Assembly (NCBI GenBank): GCA_947095535.1
Contig: OX352772.1
Span: 111,005,321 to 111,069,320, forward strand
Source of the DNA: Poecilobothrus nobilitatus
Lineage: Eukaryota > Arthropoda > Insecta > Diptera > Dolichopodidae
DNA length: 64,000 nt
Direction of reading: 5' to 3'
A model generated the notes under the pieces. That model did not search any database. It saw only the letters and a list, made by a program, of their open reading frames with translations, and had not been told where the DNA came from. Positions 45,145 to 56,824 of this stretch are shown here, in pieces. A program made the translations under genes and the position numbers. Each line of letters starts with the position of its first letter. Position 1 is the first letter of the stretch.

Positions 45145-46204
45145 CTCCCTCCGAAAGAAAAAGGAAAGGGAGAAAAAAAAAATTTTACAAAAAAAAAATT
45201 TTGTTTTGTTTACCAAAAATATTTTGTTTTTTTTTTTTCTCACTTTCCTTTTCATTTAAAAATTTTATACATTTGAAATGTTATCCGATATTTTCCTGAG
45301 GATAACAAAAAAATTTTTCTATTGTGTCTTAATACTATTTACCATATTTTATTATTGTTATGATACAAATAAATTGATATACAAAAAAAATTAAAATTTG
45401 TTTGAATTATAAAAAAAAATTTTATAATATAATTTTGCTGAGCTGGCCTACGCATTAATTTGGTTAAAGTAGGTCACTTAAAATTATTTGTATTAGGTTA
45501 TAAACAATTTTGTTAAGCTAGGTCAAGATATTTAGTAAATATTAAAAGTTAAAACTGATTAAGATTATTAATTAATTACTTTACTTTTAGAACTATTTAA
45601 TTTACGAATTTAACCAGTCTATTTTTATGTATACAGTTTCTTCTTTATTTTAAGTTTTTTTATTGTAATATTTGAATCTTTTATATTTGTTATTCCATAT
45701 AAAATTACATATAAATACTGAGCGTTTTTATTCATTACTGGAAGGTTGTGTTACTGAGCGTTTTTATTCATTACTTGAAGTGTGCTATTTTCAATCGCTG
45801 TGTTATTTTTAATCACAATAGAAAAGTGTGTTATTTTCAAAGGTGTGCTAACACATTTTTCTATTCTTTATATCTCAAAAACGGTTGGAGATAGAGAAGA
45901 AGTTATTAGGCACTAATTATAGGGTTTGAAAAGCTGTTTCGAAATATAAAAAGTACCCCAAATACAGGGTGTTTCAAAAGAAAATTGAGTTTGAAACATA
46001 TTTTTTTCATTTTAAATCATTTTAAACCTCTATAACTTTTTAACTGTTGGGGTATCTCTCTATAGTAAGCCGTTCAAAAGTTGTAGATTTTGTTATGAAA
46101 AGTCTCTAAAAAATCTTATCTCGAAAAGGGTCCAGAATAGACCCCCTCTCCAATACAATTTTTTGTTCGTCTCGGTATGCCCGATCACTCATTTCAAGGA
46201 AGAC
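45145..46204. other. 3' region of the 412-like element with unrelated inserted sequence
   Basis: Includes a doubled TACTGAGCGTTTTTATTCATTAC (about 45719 and 45754, read in short parts) and a stretch (about 45860-46190) with phrases such as ACAGGGTGTTTCAAAAG and TATAACTTTTTAACTGTTGG, typical of dispersed insect repeats. No coding frame. Plus-strand frames at 45038-45299 are low complexity. Confidence 0.55.
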
Positions 46205-47275
46205 CGTCGAGTCAGAAACATCATGTATATAGGCTCAATTTTGCTATTAAATACGAATTCTGGTAGTACTGGTGTTTTTCCAAATACTAATTCAAATGGA
46301 GCGTATTTTTCTTTAAAAGTTACATTTGGTGTGGAATTGTGACAGTACGTAAAGTATGGTAGGTAACTGTCCCAATTATCTTTATTTTCGTTTATATATT
46401 ATGATCTTAAGTATTCATTAAGAACCCTATGGTTTCTTTATATTGTTCCTAGAGTTTCATGATGATAAGCTGTGTTGAATATTTAGTAAAAGAAGAACAT
46501 CTTTCATAAGTTGATTTTTATATTCAGTTCTTCTATCTGTCAAAATGCTTCTCATAGGTCCGAATATTAAAATACAATTTTCAACAATAGCTTTTGCAAC
46601 TGTTTTAGCTTCTTTGTTGGAAATTGGTACTGTTATTAAAAATTTAATCTAGTCGCATATTATAGTTACTGCGTTACTGCTGGTTATTATTTTTGGTCTT
46701 GGATAAGGGGCCAATTGTGTCTATTACTACCCTCTCAAATGGTTTTTGAGGAGTTTTTGTTAATTGTAAAGGTTCTTTATGTTTCCTTTTTATTTTGGTC
46801 ATTTGGCATTTCTTCCTGTTTTAAATATATTTCGCTATGTCTTTTGCCATTCCTTTCCTATATTATTTTGTTCTCAATTTGGCATATAATCTTTTTGTCC
46901 TGCATGTCCGCCGAAAATTGGGTCATTATGGTATTTGTTCAGTATGTTATCTATATCAAGAACTTTTTCTACTTTTCGGTGTATTTATTATCGAGATCTT
47001 TAATTTATTTAGAGTTCTTTCTGTTACAAATTTCTTTGAAATTATTTATTGTATACTGAGTAAATATAATGTCATTATTGTCAATTTCAGTTTCTTTTAT
47101 ATTCAGCTTTTCCGTTTCTTTTTCTAGTGCGCCTAAAAATAAATCTAAAGTTACATTTTTTTTAAATACGAATTTACTCATTTTTAAATTGATTATACAT
47201 TTTGTTTTTTTAAATATTTTAGCTAGCGTTTCTTTATTATTTATTATAATCTTTATTTTGGGATTGGATTCAATT
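46205..47275 (-). pseudogene. pol: Integrase of the 412-like element
   Basis: Translation of the minus strand shows the zinc-binding domain near 46940 (HNDPIFGGHAG), a Cys pair, a KIKRKHKEPLQLT linker near 46770 and the first catalytic Asp in VVIDTIGP near 46720, with later core and C-terminal remnants to about 46205. Many stops and frame changes interrupt it. The long plus-strand frames at 46715-47290 are antisense shadows. The domain order and phrases fit 412/mdg1 integrases. Confidence 0.75.
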
Positions 47276-47277
47276 TT

Positions 47278-48660
47278 TCAACGATCATAAATTTTTATAT
47301 TTTTCTTTTCATTGCAATCTTCCTCAGAAGATTGTATTTTACTATCAGATTTTTTATTTTCGTTTTTATCTATTTTATTATTATTGGTTACCGATCTTGT
47401 TTGTATCTTCATAATTTGAACAGTATTATTATTATTGTCATGGATAACTTGCAAATCTTTTATATTTGTACGTGACAAAGAGTCTGCTACTACGTTTAGT
47501 TTACCTTTTATGTATTCTATGTAAAGTTATAATGTTCTAGGTCAAGTCTCATACGTGTAAATTTAAATGATAGATTTTTTAGTGAGAGCAAGTAAGTTAA
47601 TGGTTTGTTCAGCTTTTAACGATGAAATGTGTACCGTAAATATGAGGTCTGTAATGTGTTTTCGCGAAATGGATGGCTGCTAACTCTTTTTCAATTGTGG
47701 ATTTATTTGTTTTATCTTTTGTAAATGATCTTGAAGCAAAGCAAATTGGTAAATCTATTTCATTATAATTTTGATTCATCTATATACTACCAATGTAAAT
47801 TCTTTTGAAAAATCTGGATAATGTAGAATAGAAGGTTTTAGTAATGAATCTTTTAATTTTTGAAAAAATTTCTGACATTCTTTATTCCAATTAAAAATAG
47901 CTGTTTTTCTTGTTAATGCATTTAAAGGTTTTGCTATACCTGCAAAATTAGGTATGAATTTGTGGTAATAATTTGCAAAAGCCACGAAACGTTTACTTTC
48001 ATATTTATCTTTTGATGCTAGATATTTATAGATCACTTCATATTTAGAATCGTTTGGATATATACTTTGATCAGTACGTTTATGAGCTAAATATGTAACT
48101 TCCGATTTGAAAAATTTACACTTTTCAGGATTTAGTTTTAGATTGTATTTCTGACATATTGTGAAAACTGATTTCAAATTCTGTGAATGATGTTTTCCGA
48201 GCACCCTATTACAATAATGTCGTCCATATAGAGAAAACATTGTAAAGGTGTTGCACCTGCGAAAGCAAGTGACATCATAGAAAATGAATTTGGAGAGACG
48301 TTAAGTCTAAATGGAAGAACTTTCCATCTATAGCTACCTGATTGTGTGCTAAAAGAAGTTATGCTCTTCATTATTCATCTAATGGTACTTGATGAAAACC
48401 TGAATATAGATCCAATACTGAGAAAAATTTTGTTCTACCTAGACTATCAAGAATATCTTCTATTCTTGGGAGTGGAAATTTGTCAGCTATAAGTTTCTTA
48501 TTTACCATCCTATAGTCAATATACATCCTCCATTTATTAACATTACATTTCTTTGGTACTAGTATTATTGGGCTATTGTAATTAGATTAACTTTGTTCAA
48601 TCAGTTTATTTTTAAGTAATTTCTTGACTTGTCTATCTATTTCCTCCGTTTGCGTATGAA
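47278..48660 (-). pseudogene. pol: Reverse transcriptase and RNase H of the 412-like element
   Basis: RT: the palm segment at 48174-48371 has the VLPFRLNVSPNSF block and the catalytic YMDD in FLYMDDIIVIG. The thumb and connection are at 47776-48240 (LNPEKCKFFKSEVTYLAH, FANYYHKFIPNFAGIAKPL). The first part of RT (48380-48660) is recognisable but has stops. RNase H remnants lie at 47480-47780 (STIEKELAA-type block), and its end (DSLSRTNIKDLQ) opens the frame 47278-47478, which then becomes an Asn/Lys-rich linker to integrase. Frame changes separate the blocks. Confidence 0.82.
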
Positions 48661-48674
48661 CTTATCTATAATTT

Positions 48675-49500
48675 TTAATATATATATACTGGATTATCAT
48701 CCATAATCCTTAGTTTTTGTTTATTAACGGACATAGGGTCTGAATTGAACTGAAATATAGTTGAATACTCATCACATAATATAAGTAATTTGGGTAGGTA
48801 CAATTTCTTTGAATTTTTAGTAATTATTTCATTTAGTTCTTTAGTACGATTAAAATTTTTATTATAGTTTTGTTTAAGTTCTATTATTTCAAAGTCAGAC
48901 AATGGTAAAGTTTTTAATTTTATATTTTGTGAAATTAGTTTATTCTCTGAACTCGTATTCATAACTCGAACAGACGGGGTTTTAGAAGCGACTATTGTTC
49001 TTGATATGAACACGCCTACTGAAATTTCTTGATCTAAAATTAGACAATCATTATCAGTGGGTAAATAAAATTGCCTTAAAACCACTGAACTGGCTGGTAA
49101 TACTATAGTTTGGCTACTAGGTCTACTATAAATTGGAATTCCTATAATGTTGTGATTTGCTTTTATTAAAACTCTCATATCATCGTAATCAATATTACAT
49201 TTATAGAATTTTATGTAATCTTTACCAAGTATACCCTCCGCTGGTATATCGAAATTGTCTGGTACAACATGCAATTCACATGTTAGTTCATAATTTTGTA
49301 TATAAATTTTAGTATATACCGTACGCAAAGACTCAATATAATTATTAGTAATGCCTTTAATTTTTATTACATTATTTTTATTAAAAATTAAAATTATTAT
49401 TAATTGATGAAATTTTTATGAAAGAAATGTCCGCTTGAGTATCTATTAGAAAATTTAATTTGGACATATTTAATTCAGTTACGATTGAAACGTATTCTCA
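48675..49500 (-). pseudogene. pol: Protease and RT-linker region of the 412-like element
   Basis: The protease start is read near 49460 (LNFLIDTQADISFIK), where the active-site position spells DTQA (49432-49443) instead of the usual DTG/DSG. The flap/C-terminal part EGILGKDYIKFY and the linker, with LPASSVVLRQFYLP and SVRVMNTSSENKLIS, form a 217-codon frame (49328-48675). The order and phrases match 412/mdg1 Pol between protease and RT. The frame ends just before RT at 48675. Confidence 0.8.
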
Positions 49501-50764
49501 AAAATTTAGATTTAGGGTGATAAATATTTTTGATTAGTTTATTTACTGTTCCTCTTCTGTAGGTTGTTCTTCTACCACCCTCTGCCCATGCTATTGAGGG
49601 GCTGTAGAGTTTTCTATATACCTTATATTACCATAATTGCTATTATTGTTATTTCTGTATTGTTGGTTATTAAATTGTCTATTATTATTGAAATTATTCC
49701 TATAGTTATTATTCCTATTCCTATTAAAATTAGCTTGATTATTTTGAAATTAGTTCTTATTAAAGTTGTTGCAGTTATTAGGTTTGTTATTATTAAAATT
49801 ACCTCTAAAATTATTATTCTTAAAATTATGACTTTGGGTTTTATAGCTAAAAGACAAAACTTGTTTCCCTTTCCTTTCGGTGTTTGTCTCTACTATAAAT
49901 TTAGCTACGTCTGTTTTCGGATCGTCAAATTTAGAAGGTGCTAAGACTCATTTAACAAGGTCAGAACTAGTTGAAGCTCTGCACATGTCAACTGTTTTTT
50001 CGACAGAGAGCTCAATAGCTTTACTGCTACTAATCCCTTCCATGACAAGACATCTTCGGAAACTTTCTGCTAAACCTTCCACCTGTTTAGCGAAGTCGTG
50101 TAGGGCAACTCTATCCGTTTTTAGAGCTTTCATCCTACCTTCTATCACTTTAGAACTTTCCGTTTTTATTTTTCTTTTTAATATTTCTATAATTTCTCCT
50201 GACGTATCTTCATCAGTTATTGTTTCTCATGATTTTCCTTCTAATTTTGATAGTATGAATGATTTTAATAATGTTTTAAGTGCCTGATTTGTTGCCATTT
50301 TCTTTAATAACTTCACTGACTCCACAAAAGATTGTAGAGCTAACGGGTCACCATTGTAATTTTTGTAATAGTGCACGAAGCTAATTTTAAAAATTCTGGA
50401 CTAGAGAGAGCCATTATGTCTATTAAAGAGTCGTCACTGTCACATTCAGATTTTGCACTATCAGATTCAGATAAATCATTAATCATAAAATCATTAAATT
50501 ATTTGGTATTTTTGTTTCGCAATCTAGTATTTTGTAAACTCTTTTCAGTCTATCTCTTGCGAAATCAAAATGTTCTAATAGATTTTTCTTATTATCAACC
50601 TTTTTCCACAATAATTGTATAATACTAATTAATTTATTATAATTTTTTGTAATTCTTATTTTGTTATTGTTCAAGGTAATCGGATTTTTTGACCTTTCAA
50701 TTTTGAGTACTGTCTTTGTCGGTTTTAAAAATTCATGCCTTGCTACAATTAAATTCTCACACAT
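49501..50764 (-). pseudogene. gag: gag of the 412-like element, fragmented
   Basis: The N-terminus is at 50764 (open to 50483; LLWKKVDNKKNLLEHFDFARDRLKRVYKIL, read in parts, is helical). A capsid-like segment is at 50148-49948 (RVALHDFAKQVEGLAESFRRCLVMEG), and an Asn/Arg-rich C-terminal tract is at about 49620-49860 with no clear zinc knuckle. Stops and frame changes lie between. Plus-strand frames at 49564-50287 are shadows. Confidence 0.75.
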
Positions 50765-51349
50765 GGGTCTTTGATTTCAGAATGATAATTAGATTAATTT
50801 TCATAAAATAACAAATGCTTCATATAATTTTTTATATATAATTTTTCTTTTAAAATTCAAACATGATATTTATTCGTTATTTAGAGAGAAGGGAAAAAGA
50901 TTTACAAATTTTGATTCAAATTTAGTTTTATTTATTATCATAGTATAACATTTAATAACAGCTATGATTCTTTTATATTAGAAAAGTCTTTTATTCTAAT
51001 TTTTATACAAATTTTCTTTTTTTTTTTCTTATAGTTAAAATTTAATTTATCTGACTTTATATTAAATATATTTATTTAGATAATCATTTATTAAATATAA
51101 TTGTTAATAGTAAAAAAAAATCATTAGTTAGTTAAAATACTTAGCAACTTAATACGTAAAAAAAAATTAATTATTTATTTATATATATATTTCATTCGAA
51201 AGTTAATTTTAATTTTAATTTTAAAATAGTAATTTTCAAATAATAGTTTTAATTTATACTAAGCTATATATTTTATTTAATTTTTGCAATAAATGAAATT
51301 TAAATTTGGCTTATCTTTTTTTCTTCTACTCAACTTGCGGAACTCGTAC

Positions 51350-51535
51350 TTAATATTTTCCTTTGATATTTTTCCTGATGTTGTGGTTTATCATGTTAAC
51401 TGCTTCTAATATTTTCACTGCCGCAATCACCAACAGGATCCAATAGATATTATCATGTTGTTCTTGTAGTGTTTCTATGATGATGGTGTGGTTTATTTCT
51501 CCTGTGTTGCCTATTTTCGATTTGTTTCCTCCCAT
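51350..51535 (-). CDS. Small leader ORF of the 412-like element: predicted N-myristoylated membrane microprotein
   Basis: Starting at the second in-frame ATG (51533-51535, minus strand) the protein is 61 residues and begins MGGNKSK, fitting the Met-Gly-x-x-x-Ser N-myristoylation pattern; the first ATG (51544) would add three residues and abolish it. Residues about 30-47 (IYWILLVIAAVKILEAV) form one hydrophobic helix, followed by a basic tail. The frame is intact although all other genes of the element are broken. It lies in the leader between the primer site and gag. I recall that 412/mdg1-type elements carry short leader ORFs; their function is unknown to me. Confidence 0.5.
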   Translation of the reverse strand: MGGNKSKIGNTGEINHTIIIETLQEQHDNIYWILLVIAAVKILEAVNMINHNIRKNIKGKY

Positions 51536-51544
51536 TTTAATCAC

Positions 51545-52092
51545 TCTTTTTAGATTTTATAATAAGAAATTATTAAGTTTATATTTTTCAGCTTAGTTAA
51601 CAGTAGTATTTTTTTTTTTTTTTAGTTTTAATTGATATTTTCTGCTTTCAGAATTTGACTTAATTTGTTCTTTAAGTTGTTTACACTCTTTTTCATCTAC
51701 CTCTAACCAGGTGTAGCACATTAAAGAGAATAAATCATTTGGTATTATTGTTGCGTTTCTCTTACATATGTCACTATGTCCCTTTTTTCTGACAGTTTGA
51801 AGAAACCTTCGTCAATTATCACTGGGATTTTCTTGTAGTATCTAATTGTTTTTAATTTAGTCATTTTAATAAAGTCACTTATAACAAAAATAGGTATTAA
51901 TAAAAAAAAAGTTTTTTTTTTTGTGCTTTAAATTTTTATCTTAATTTTATTTTTCTTTCACTCTTACTTTAAATTTATATATTTTTTTTTATATTACTTA
52001 TACTTTTTTTTTTAATTTTTGTACTTTTTAAAAAAAAATTTTTTTTATATTTTTTTTTTTTTAATTAAAATTACAATTTTCCACAACCGAAA
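51545..52092. other. Leader of the 412-like element, no further gene
   Basis: T-rich on the plus strand with runs near 51610, 51905 and 51990-52060 (A-rich on the transcript strand). Remnants of a second short reading frame may lie around 51650-51860 but are not intact. Confidence 0.4.
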
Positions 52093-52107
52093 CTATCACG
52101 GTCGCCA
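52093..52107 (-). promoter_or_regulatory. Primer-binding site, tRNA-Arg type
   Basis: The minus strand reads TGGCGACCGTGATAG directly after the 5' LTR, matching the tRNA-Arg-type primer site known for 412/mdg1 elements (TGGCGACCGTGACAG) with one difference. Confidence 0.8.
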
Positions 52108-52109
52108 TA

Positions 52110-52856
52110 TAACGATGTTCGGTCTTAATTTAAGCTCGGCTGTTTGATATATCATAACTGTTACTTTATTTTAATATTTTGGCTTATTTATAACTTAGAA
52201 CTAACGCTACCAATACTAATACATTATATTTAATTATAAATCATATAAAACGATATTTTGGGGCTTCGGTAGCCTAGTGGGTAGGCGTGTGGCGTATTAA
52301 CCGAAGGAGTGTGGGTTCGATCCCTGCACAGGTCGTAAGTTTTTTTCTTTACATACCCCCCTTACGACCTAATATAATGTAAATATATAGTATATAATAT
52401 AAACAAAATAAATAATATTAGTATATAATTTAATATGAGTATAAAAACCTATAATGGCCTTAGTAGCCGATGGTTCAATAATATTGCACTACATTAATGT
52501 ATGTAATATTAATATAAATAAATAAATAAAACGATATTATATGGTAATCAATACCATTTACATTTTTATCGCGAATTGATACATTAAGTAAAACATAGCA
52601 TAATTATTGCATTCCTTAGAAAGTATCAGATATGGTTAATTATGATTACTCAATGCATTGCTTACAATGCATTAATATATAACAATTATAATATATCAAG
52701 TTTATCTTAATCAGGTCAGTCAATGCATTCATATTAATTTAGTAAAGAATGCAAATTCAACGAAAGGTTGACGACCTGTATAATTCTTATCTTTATCTTT
52801 AATTTAATAAGGCCAATTCATTATACTATACATCACTTCTGTATTTTATATTACAA
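52110..52856 (-). repeat. 5' LTR of the 412-like element, carrying a SINE
   Basis: Same ends as 44734-45144. Longer because of the SINE at 52258-52525 with its target duplication, and an extra block around 52640-52730. The right edge abuts a LINE (52857), so the element inserted next to or into that LINE. Confidence 0.88.
52258..52525 (+). mobile_element. tRNA-derived SINE with 13-bp target duplication inside the LTR
   Basis: Flanked by ATAAAACGATATT at 52245-52257 and 52526-52538; the uninterrupted site is seen in the other LTR near 44870. The head has an A box (GTAGCCTAGTGGG) and a B box (GGGTTCGATCCC), and the tail ends in AAATAAATAAAT. The head is related to the SINE at 29585 but the body differs. 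I do not call it a tRNA gene because the acceptor stem does not close and it is flanked by a retroposition duplication. Confidence 0.88.
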
Positions 52857-55800
52857 CTGCATTATATTACAAAATGAGTTGGAACTTTTATTAACAAAAT
52901 TTAAATTTGAATTTGTTACTTTATCAGAAACACATTTGGTAGAGGATGATGAAAATGCGTTAATTCAGCTTAATAATTATAATATATTTAGAATTGATAG
53001 CCATACACGGCACTCTGGTGGATGGTATTTTATATTAAAAAAATAGTTGGAAAGTAAACATAATTATTGTAAAAATTTTAACAATGGATAATGAATCGTG
53101 GTGGATAATAATTAAAGTTACACAAAGTGCTACAAAAACATTCTAACAGGAATATATAGATCACCGAAGTTTTTTAAATATTTTGCAAAACTTTTAATAG
53201 ATTTAAGTGAACTAAAAGAAGAATCGATAGTGTTAGGAGATATTAGCATAAATTGGTTAGATAATAATAATAGTAATAAAAAAGTTATGGAAGAATTAAT
53301 TAAAGATAATGCTTTTAAAAAAAATAGTGAATAATTATACAAGAATTACTAATTTTAGTAAAACTGTAATTGATTGGGTAATAACCAATAAATTTAATAA
53401 TATAAGTGCTACAACTGACTCGAAATTAAAAATTAGTGATCATGAATCTATAGTAATTAGAATAATTGTAAATAATGAATTAATTTCCAAACAAAGATCT
53501 TCTAAATGTTTAAAATATAAAAAATATGAATTTCTAGCAAAACCTTGTACAAATGACATAATGACAATATATTATACTACTTGTAATGTAAAAGCTGAAC
53601 GATGTTCAAATAGTTTGCGTGAAATTTTGTAAAAGAAATAAATAGTAAAGAAAGCAATAATTCTTGGTATTGTACTAACTGAAAATTAAAAAAATCCAAC
53701 ACTATGAGGGAGCGCCACGAAATCCCAAAAAAAAAATCGCAAATTCCAAAATCCCAAATTTTAAAATTCCAAATTACAAAATCCCAAAATACCAAAATCG
53801 CAATTTTTAGTTAGTTATAAAATCAAGGTTATCTCTTTCAAGTTATGTGCACATGTTCATGCGATATTCTGAATTAGGAAACATTTTAGGGAGTGGGTCA
53901 CATTCTTGCAGTCCAAAATCTACCTGCGACAAAATCTTGCTTGTTTTTTTTATCTTGCATTACAAAAAGCCACTATTAAAAAAATATTTTAATTTTAATA
54001 CTTTTGTATAAAGTAGGTATGCCGTACGCGTATTAAAATTGGTTACAAAATCAGGGTTTCAATAATTTGTTTAGCGGGGGTTTGGGGGCGGCAGCCCCTT
54101 ATATTGGAAGTTCTTTATTATTAAAAATATATATTAATATAAAAAAAATATCTAGGAGGAATTTTATAGTTGGTTACAAAATCTGGATTATACGCCTTTT
54201 ACAGAATATTTATATGTATCTATATGTGAGATTCTGAGTTAGGAGAGATTTTAGAGTTGGTTACAAAATCAGAGTTTCAATAATTTGTTTAGGGGGGTTT
54301 GGGGGCGGCAGCCATACTATTGGAAGTTCTTTATTATTGAAAATATATATTAATATAAAAAAATATCTAGGAGGAATTTTATAGTTGGTTACAAAATCTG
54401 GATTATACGCCTTTTACAGAATATTTATATATATGTGAGATTCTATAGATGAATTAGGATGATATAGATGATATCTATAGATGAGTTAGGAGAGATTTTG
54501 GAGTTGGTTACAAAATCAGGGTTTCAAAAATTTGTTTAGCGGGGGCTTGGGGGCGGCAGCCCCCACTATTGGAAGTTCTTTATTATTGAAAATATATATT
54601 AATATAAAAAAATATCTAGGAGCAAAAAATTAAAAACGTTGAAATGTAGAATAAAATGTTGAATCTTTTTTGTTGGAATTTTGCAATCAATATTTTTTAC
54701 CCATTAAATCGACCCACAACTGAAATAAAAGAATTCAAAACGAATTATGATAACGATAGTGGTTTGGGATTTTGGTATTTTGGAATTTTGAATTTTGGGA
54801 TTTTGGGATTTTGAATTTGGGATTTTGTATTTAGAATTTTGCATACCCAACCTACACTATGATTTCGTACCCAACCCACACTATGAACGTGCTGTATGGA
54901 CTAATAATATAAGTGATTGGAATAATTATAAAATAATAAGAAATAACTATAAAAATAAAATTAATATAGCAAAAAATAATTATATTTAAAGATAGTAAAC
55001 AATTAGTTAGTGAAATTATTTTTAAGAATAATTCTATCAGTAATAGTCTAGAAATGGCAAATAAATTTGATTACTATTTTATTGATAGTGTTGAAGAAAT
55101 TAATTCTAAAATTAAATTTAGACAATATAGAAACTTAGTAGAAAATATTAATAGAATTTTTCAATTTAAATTAATAACAAAAAATGATCTAAAAATAGTA
55201 ATTAAATCTTTAAATAATAAAAAGGACTTAAATTTCATAAGTAAAGACATTGTCTGGATGGATTTGATCTTATTGGTAAAAACCTTTTATCAATAATTAA
55301 TAAATCTTTAGAGTGCGGAATTTTTCCAGATACATATTGAAAAAAACGCTGGTAGTATCAATTGAAAAAGTTCGTTATACGCGTGAAATTGAAAAATTCG
55401 GGCCTGTTACCATGATAAGTATTGAAGCAAAAATTCTAGAAAAAATAGTCAATGAACAACTAGTCAAATATTTTGAAAAAAACAACCTTATATCCGTCTA
55501 TCAATCAGGCTTTCGCAAGAACCATAGTTGCGAATCATTCATAAATCTGGTGATTGCTTCTTGGAAAATATCACTATCAGAAAAAAAGGTAATTGTGGCA
55601 GTATTTTTAGATTTGAAGCGAGCTTTTGAAACCATAGACCGAGCAATTCTGTTAGATAAACTGTCGAGGTATGGAATAAAAGATAAAGAATTCCGTTGAT
55701 TTAATTCCTATTTATCAAAGAGAAAACAACAAACAAAGGTAAATGGGAAATTTTCTGGTGCTATTGATGTTTCGCTCGGAGTACCTCAGGAATCAATTTT

Positions 55801-56730
55801 GGGGGTCATGATTTTCCTTATCTACATTAATGATATGGAAAAGTCAGTAAATTATACAAAATTGGTTTTGTTTGCAGATGATGCTCTAATTTTTGTAACC
55901 AGCTCATCACTAAATGAAGCTGTTGAATTTATTAATACAGATTTATCTAGTTAAAGTAATTGGTTTGAAATGAACAATGAATGAAATGAATGAAATAGAA
56001 ATAGTCGAAGAAATTAAATACTTGGGATTAGTTATAGACAAAAAATTAAATTTTAAAGCTGATATAAATTATTTTTATAAAAAATTAGCAAAGAAATTTT
56101 TTTTCTTTTCGAAAATTAGGCAAAGATTATCATTATCTAGTGCAATACGAATTTATAATGTGGTAAGTAAACCGCATTTTGAATACTGTTCAACGATATT
56201 ATATTTGTACAAATGAATTATTAAATAGATTACAAAAATTACAAAATAAATGTATGAGAATAATATTAAAAGTAAATCGTTTTGCTTCAATAAAATTTAT
56301 GTTAGATGCATTAAAATTTTTGAATAAATCTCAGAGAATAAAATATAATGTCTTAATTGTTGTTTTTAAAATAGAGAATAATATATATCCAAAGTATCTT
56401 TGTGATCAAATTATCTATGTCAATGATGTACACAATTACCAATTAAGAAATATATTAGATATTAGATTACCTTTTTTTAGAAGGGGAAATTGCAAAAGAA
56501 TGTTAACGAACAATGGGTTAAAACTTTTTAATGAGTTACCTACATTTATAAAAAGTGAAAATAATTTTACAACATTTAAACAAAAACTTTTAAAATTTAT
56601 AAAAAATACATAAAATTATTCTAAATTCATTTAAAAAGAACAGAAGAAAAAAAAAAAGAAAAATGAAATCATTTTGTAAGAAATAGTTATAATTACTAAA
56701 TAAATGAATAAATAAATAAAATAAAAATTG
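52857..56730 (+). pseudogene. LINE D: ORF2 endonuclease, RT and C-terminal domain, interrupted by an insertion
   Basis: The endonuclease part starts truncated against the LTR (ELELLLTKFKFEFVTLSETHL near 52870) and continues with DSKLKISDHESIVIRI near 53420. After the insertion (53708-54877) the linker resumes (NNISDWNNYKIIRNNYK). RT follows with NEQLVKYFEKNNLI, FRKNHSCESFINL and VFLDLKRAFETIDRAILLDKLSRYGI (55313-55699, motifs read in parts), then VPQ and the catalytic FADD at 55871-55882. The C-terminal domain runs to 56610 (FEYCSTILYL, LFNELPTFIK) and an A-rich tail (AAATAAATAAAT) ends at about 56730. Several frame breaks. Jockey/CR1-group type, distinct from the minus-strand LINEs. Confidence 0.85.
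53708..54877. mobile_element. Non-autonomous element with repetitive inverted ends and 9-bp target duplication, inside LINE D
   Basis: Flanked by ACACTATGA at 53699-53707 and 54878-54886; joining the flanks restores the LINE reading, so the insertion limits are firm. The ends are inverted arrays of a short motif: AAAATCCCAAA-type on the left (53725-53818) and TTTGGGATTTT-type on the right (54762-54845). Between them are three direct repeats of about 230 bp (near 54035, 54245 and 54490) sharing GGTTACAAAATCAGRGTTTC and GGGGGCGGCAGCC. An extra ACACTATGA lies inside the right end at 54854. A duplication of 8-9 bp suggests a hAT-like or P-like mover; no transposase is present. Confidence 0.85.
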
Positions 56731-56824
56731 TCTTAGTCCTTTATTTGACGTTTTAAACGTCAATAAATCTAACAAAACTCTACTAAAACTAAATCAAACT
56801 AACACTTTTCCTAACTTCTTATTT

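Larger units (their letters stand above)
44734..52856 (-). mobile_element. 412/mdg1-like LTR retrotransposon, both LTRs, degenerate
   Basis: On the minus strand the order is 5' LTR (52110-52856), tRNA-Arg-type primer site, leader with a small ORF, gag, protease, RT/RNase H, integrase, purine tract and 3' LTR (44734-45144). RT, protease and integrase phrases match the 412/mdg1 lineage of Ty3/gypsy elements. Later events are a SINE in the 5' LTR and about 1 kb of foreign-looking sequence between integrase and the 3' LTR. All large frames are broken. The flanking target duplication could not be resolved. Confidence 0.85.

Noticed and set aside
46715..47290. Hydrophobic plus-strand frames resembling membrane proteins
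   Set aside because: AT-rich antisense of integrase on the minus strand gives Phe/Leu-rich text; no independent support.
49564..50287. Plus-strand frames rich in Ile/Val
   Set aside because: Antisense of the Asn-rich gag of the 412-like element.
52258..52335. Functional tRNA gene
   Set aside because: Same reasoning; inserted in an LTR whose sister LTR shows the empty site.
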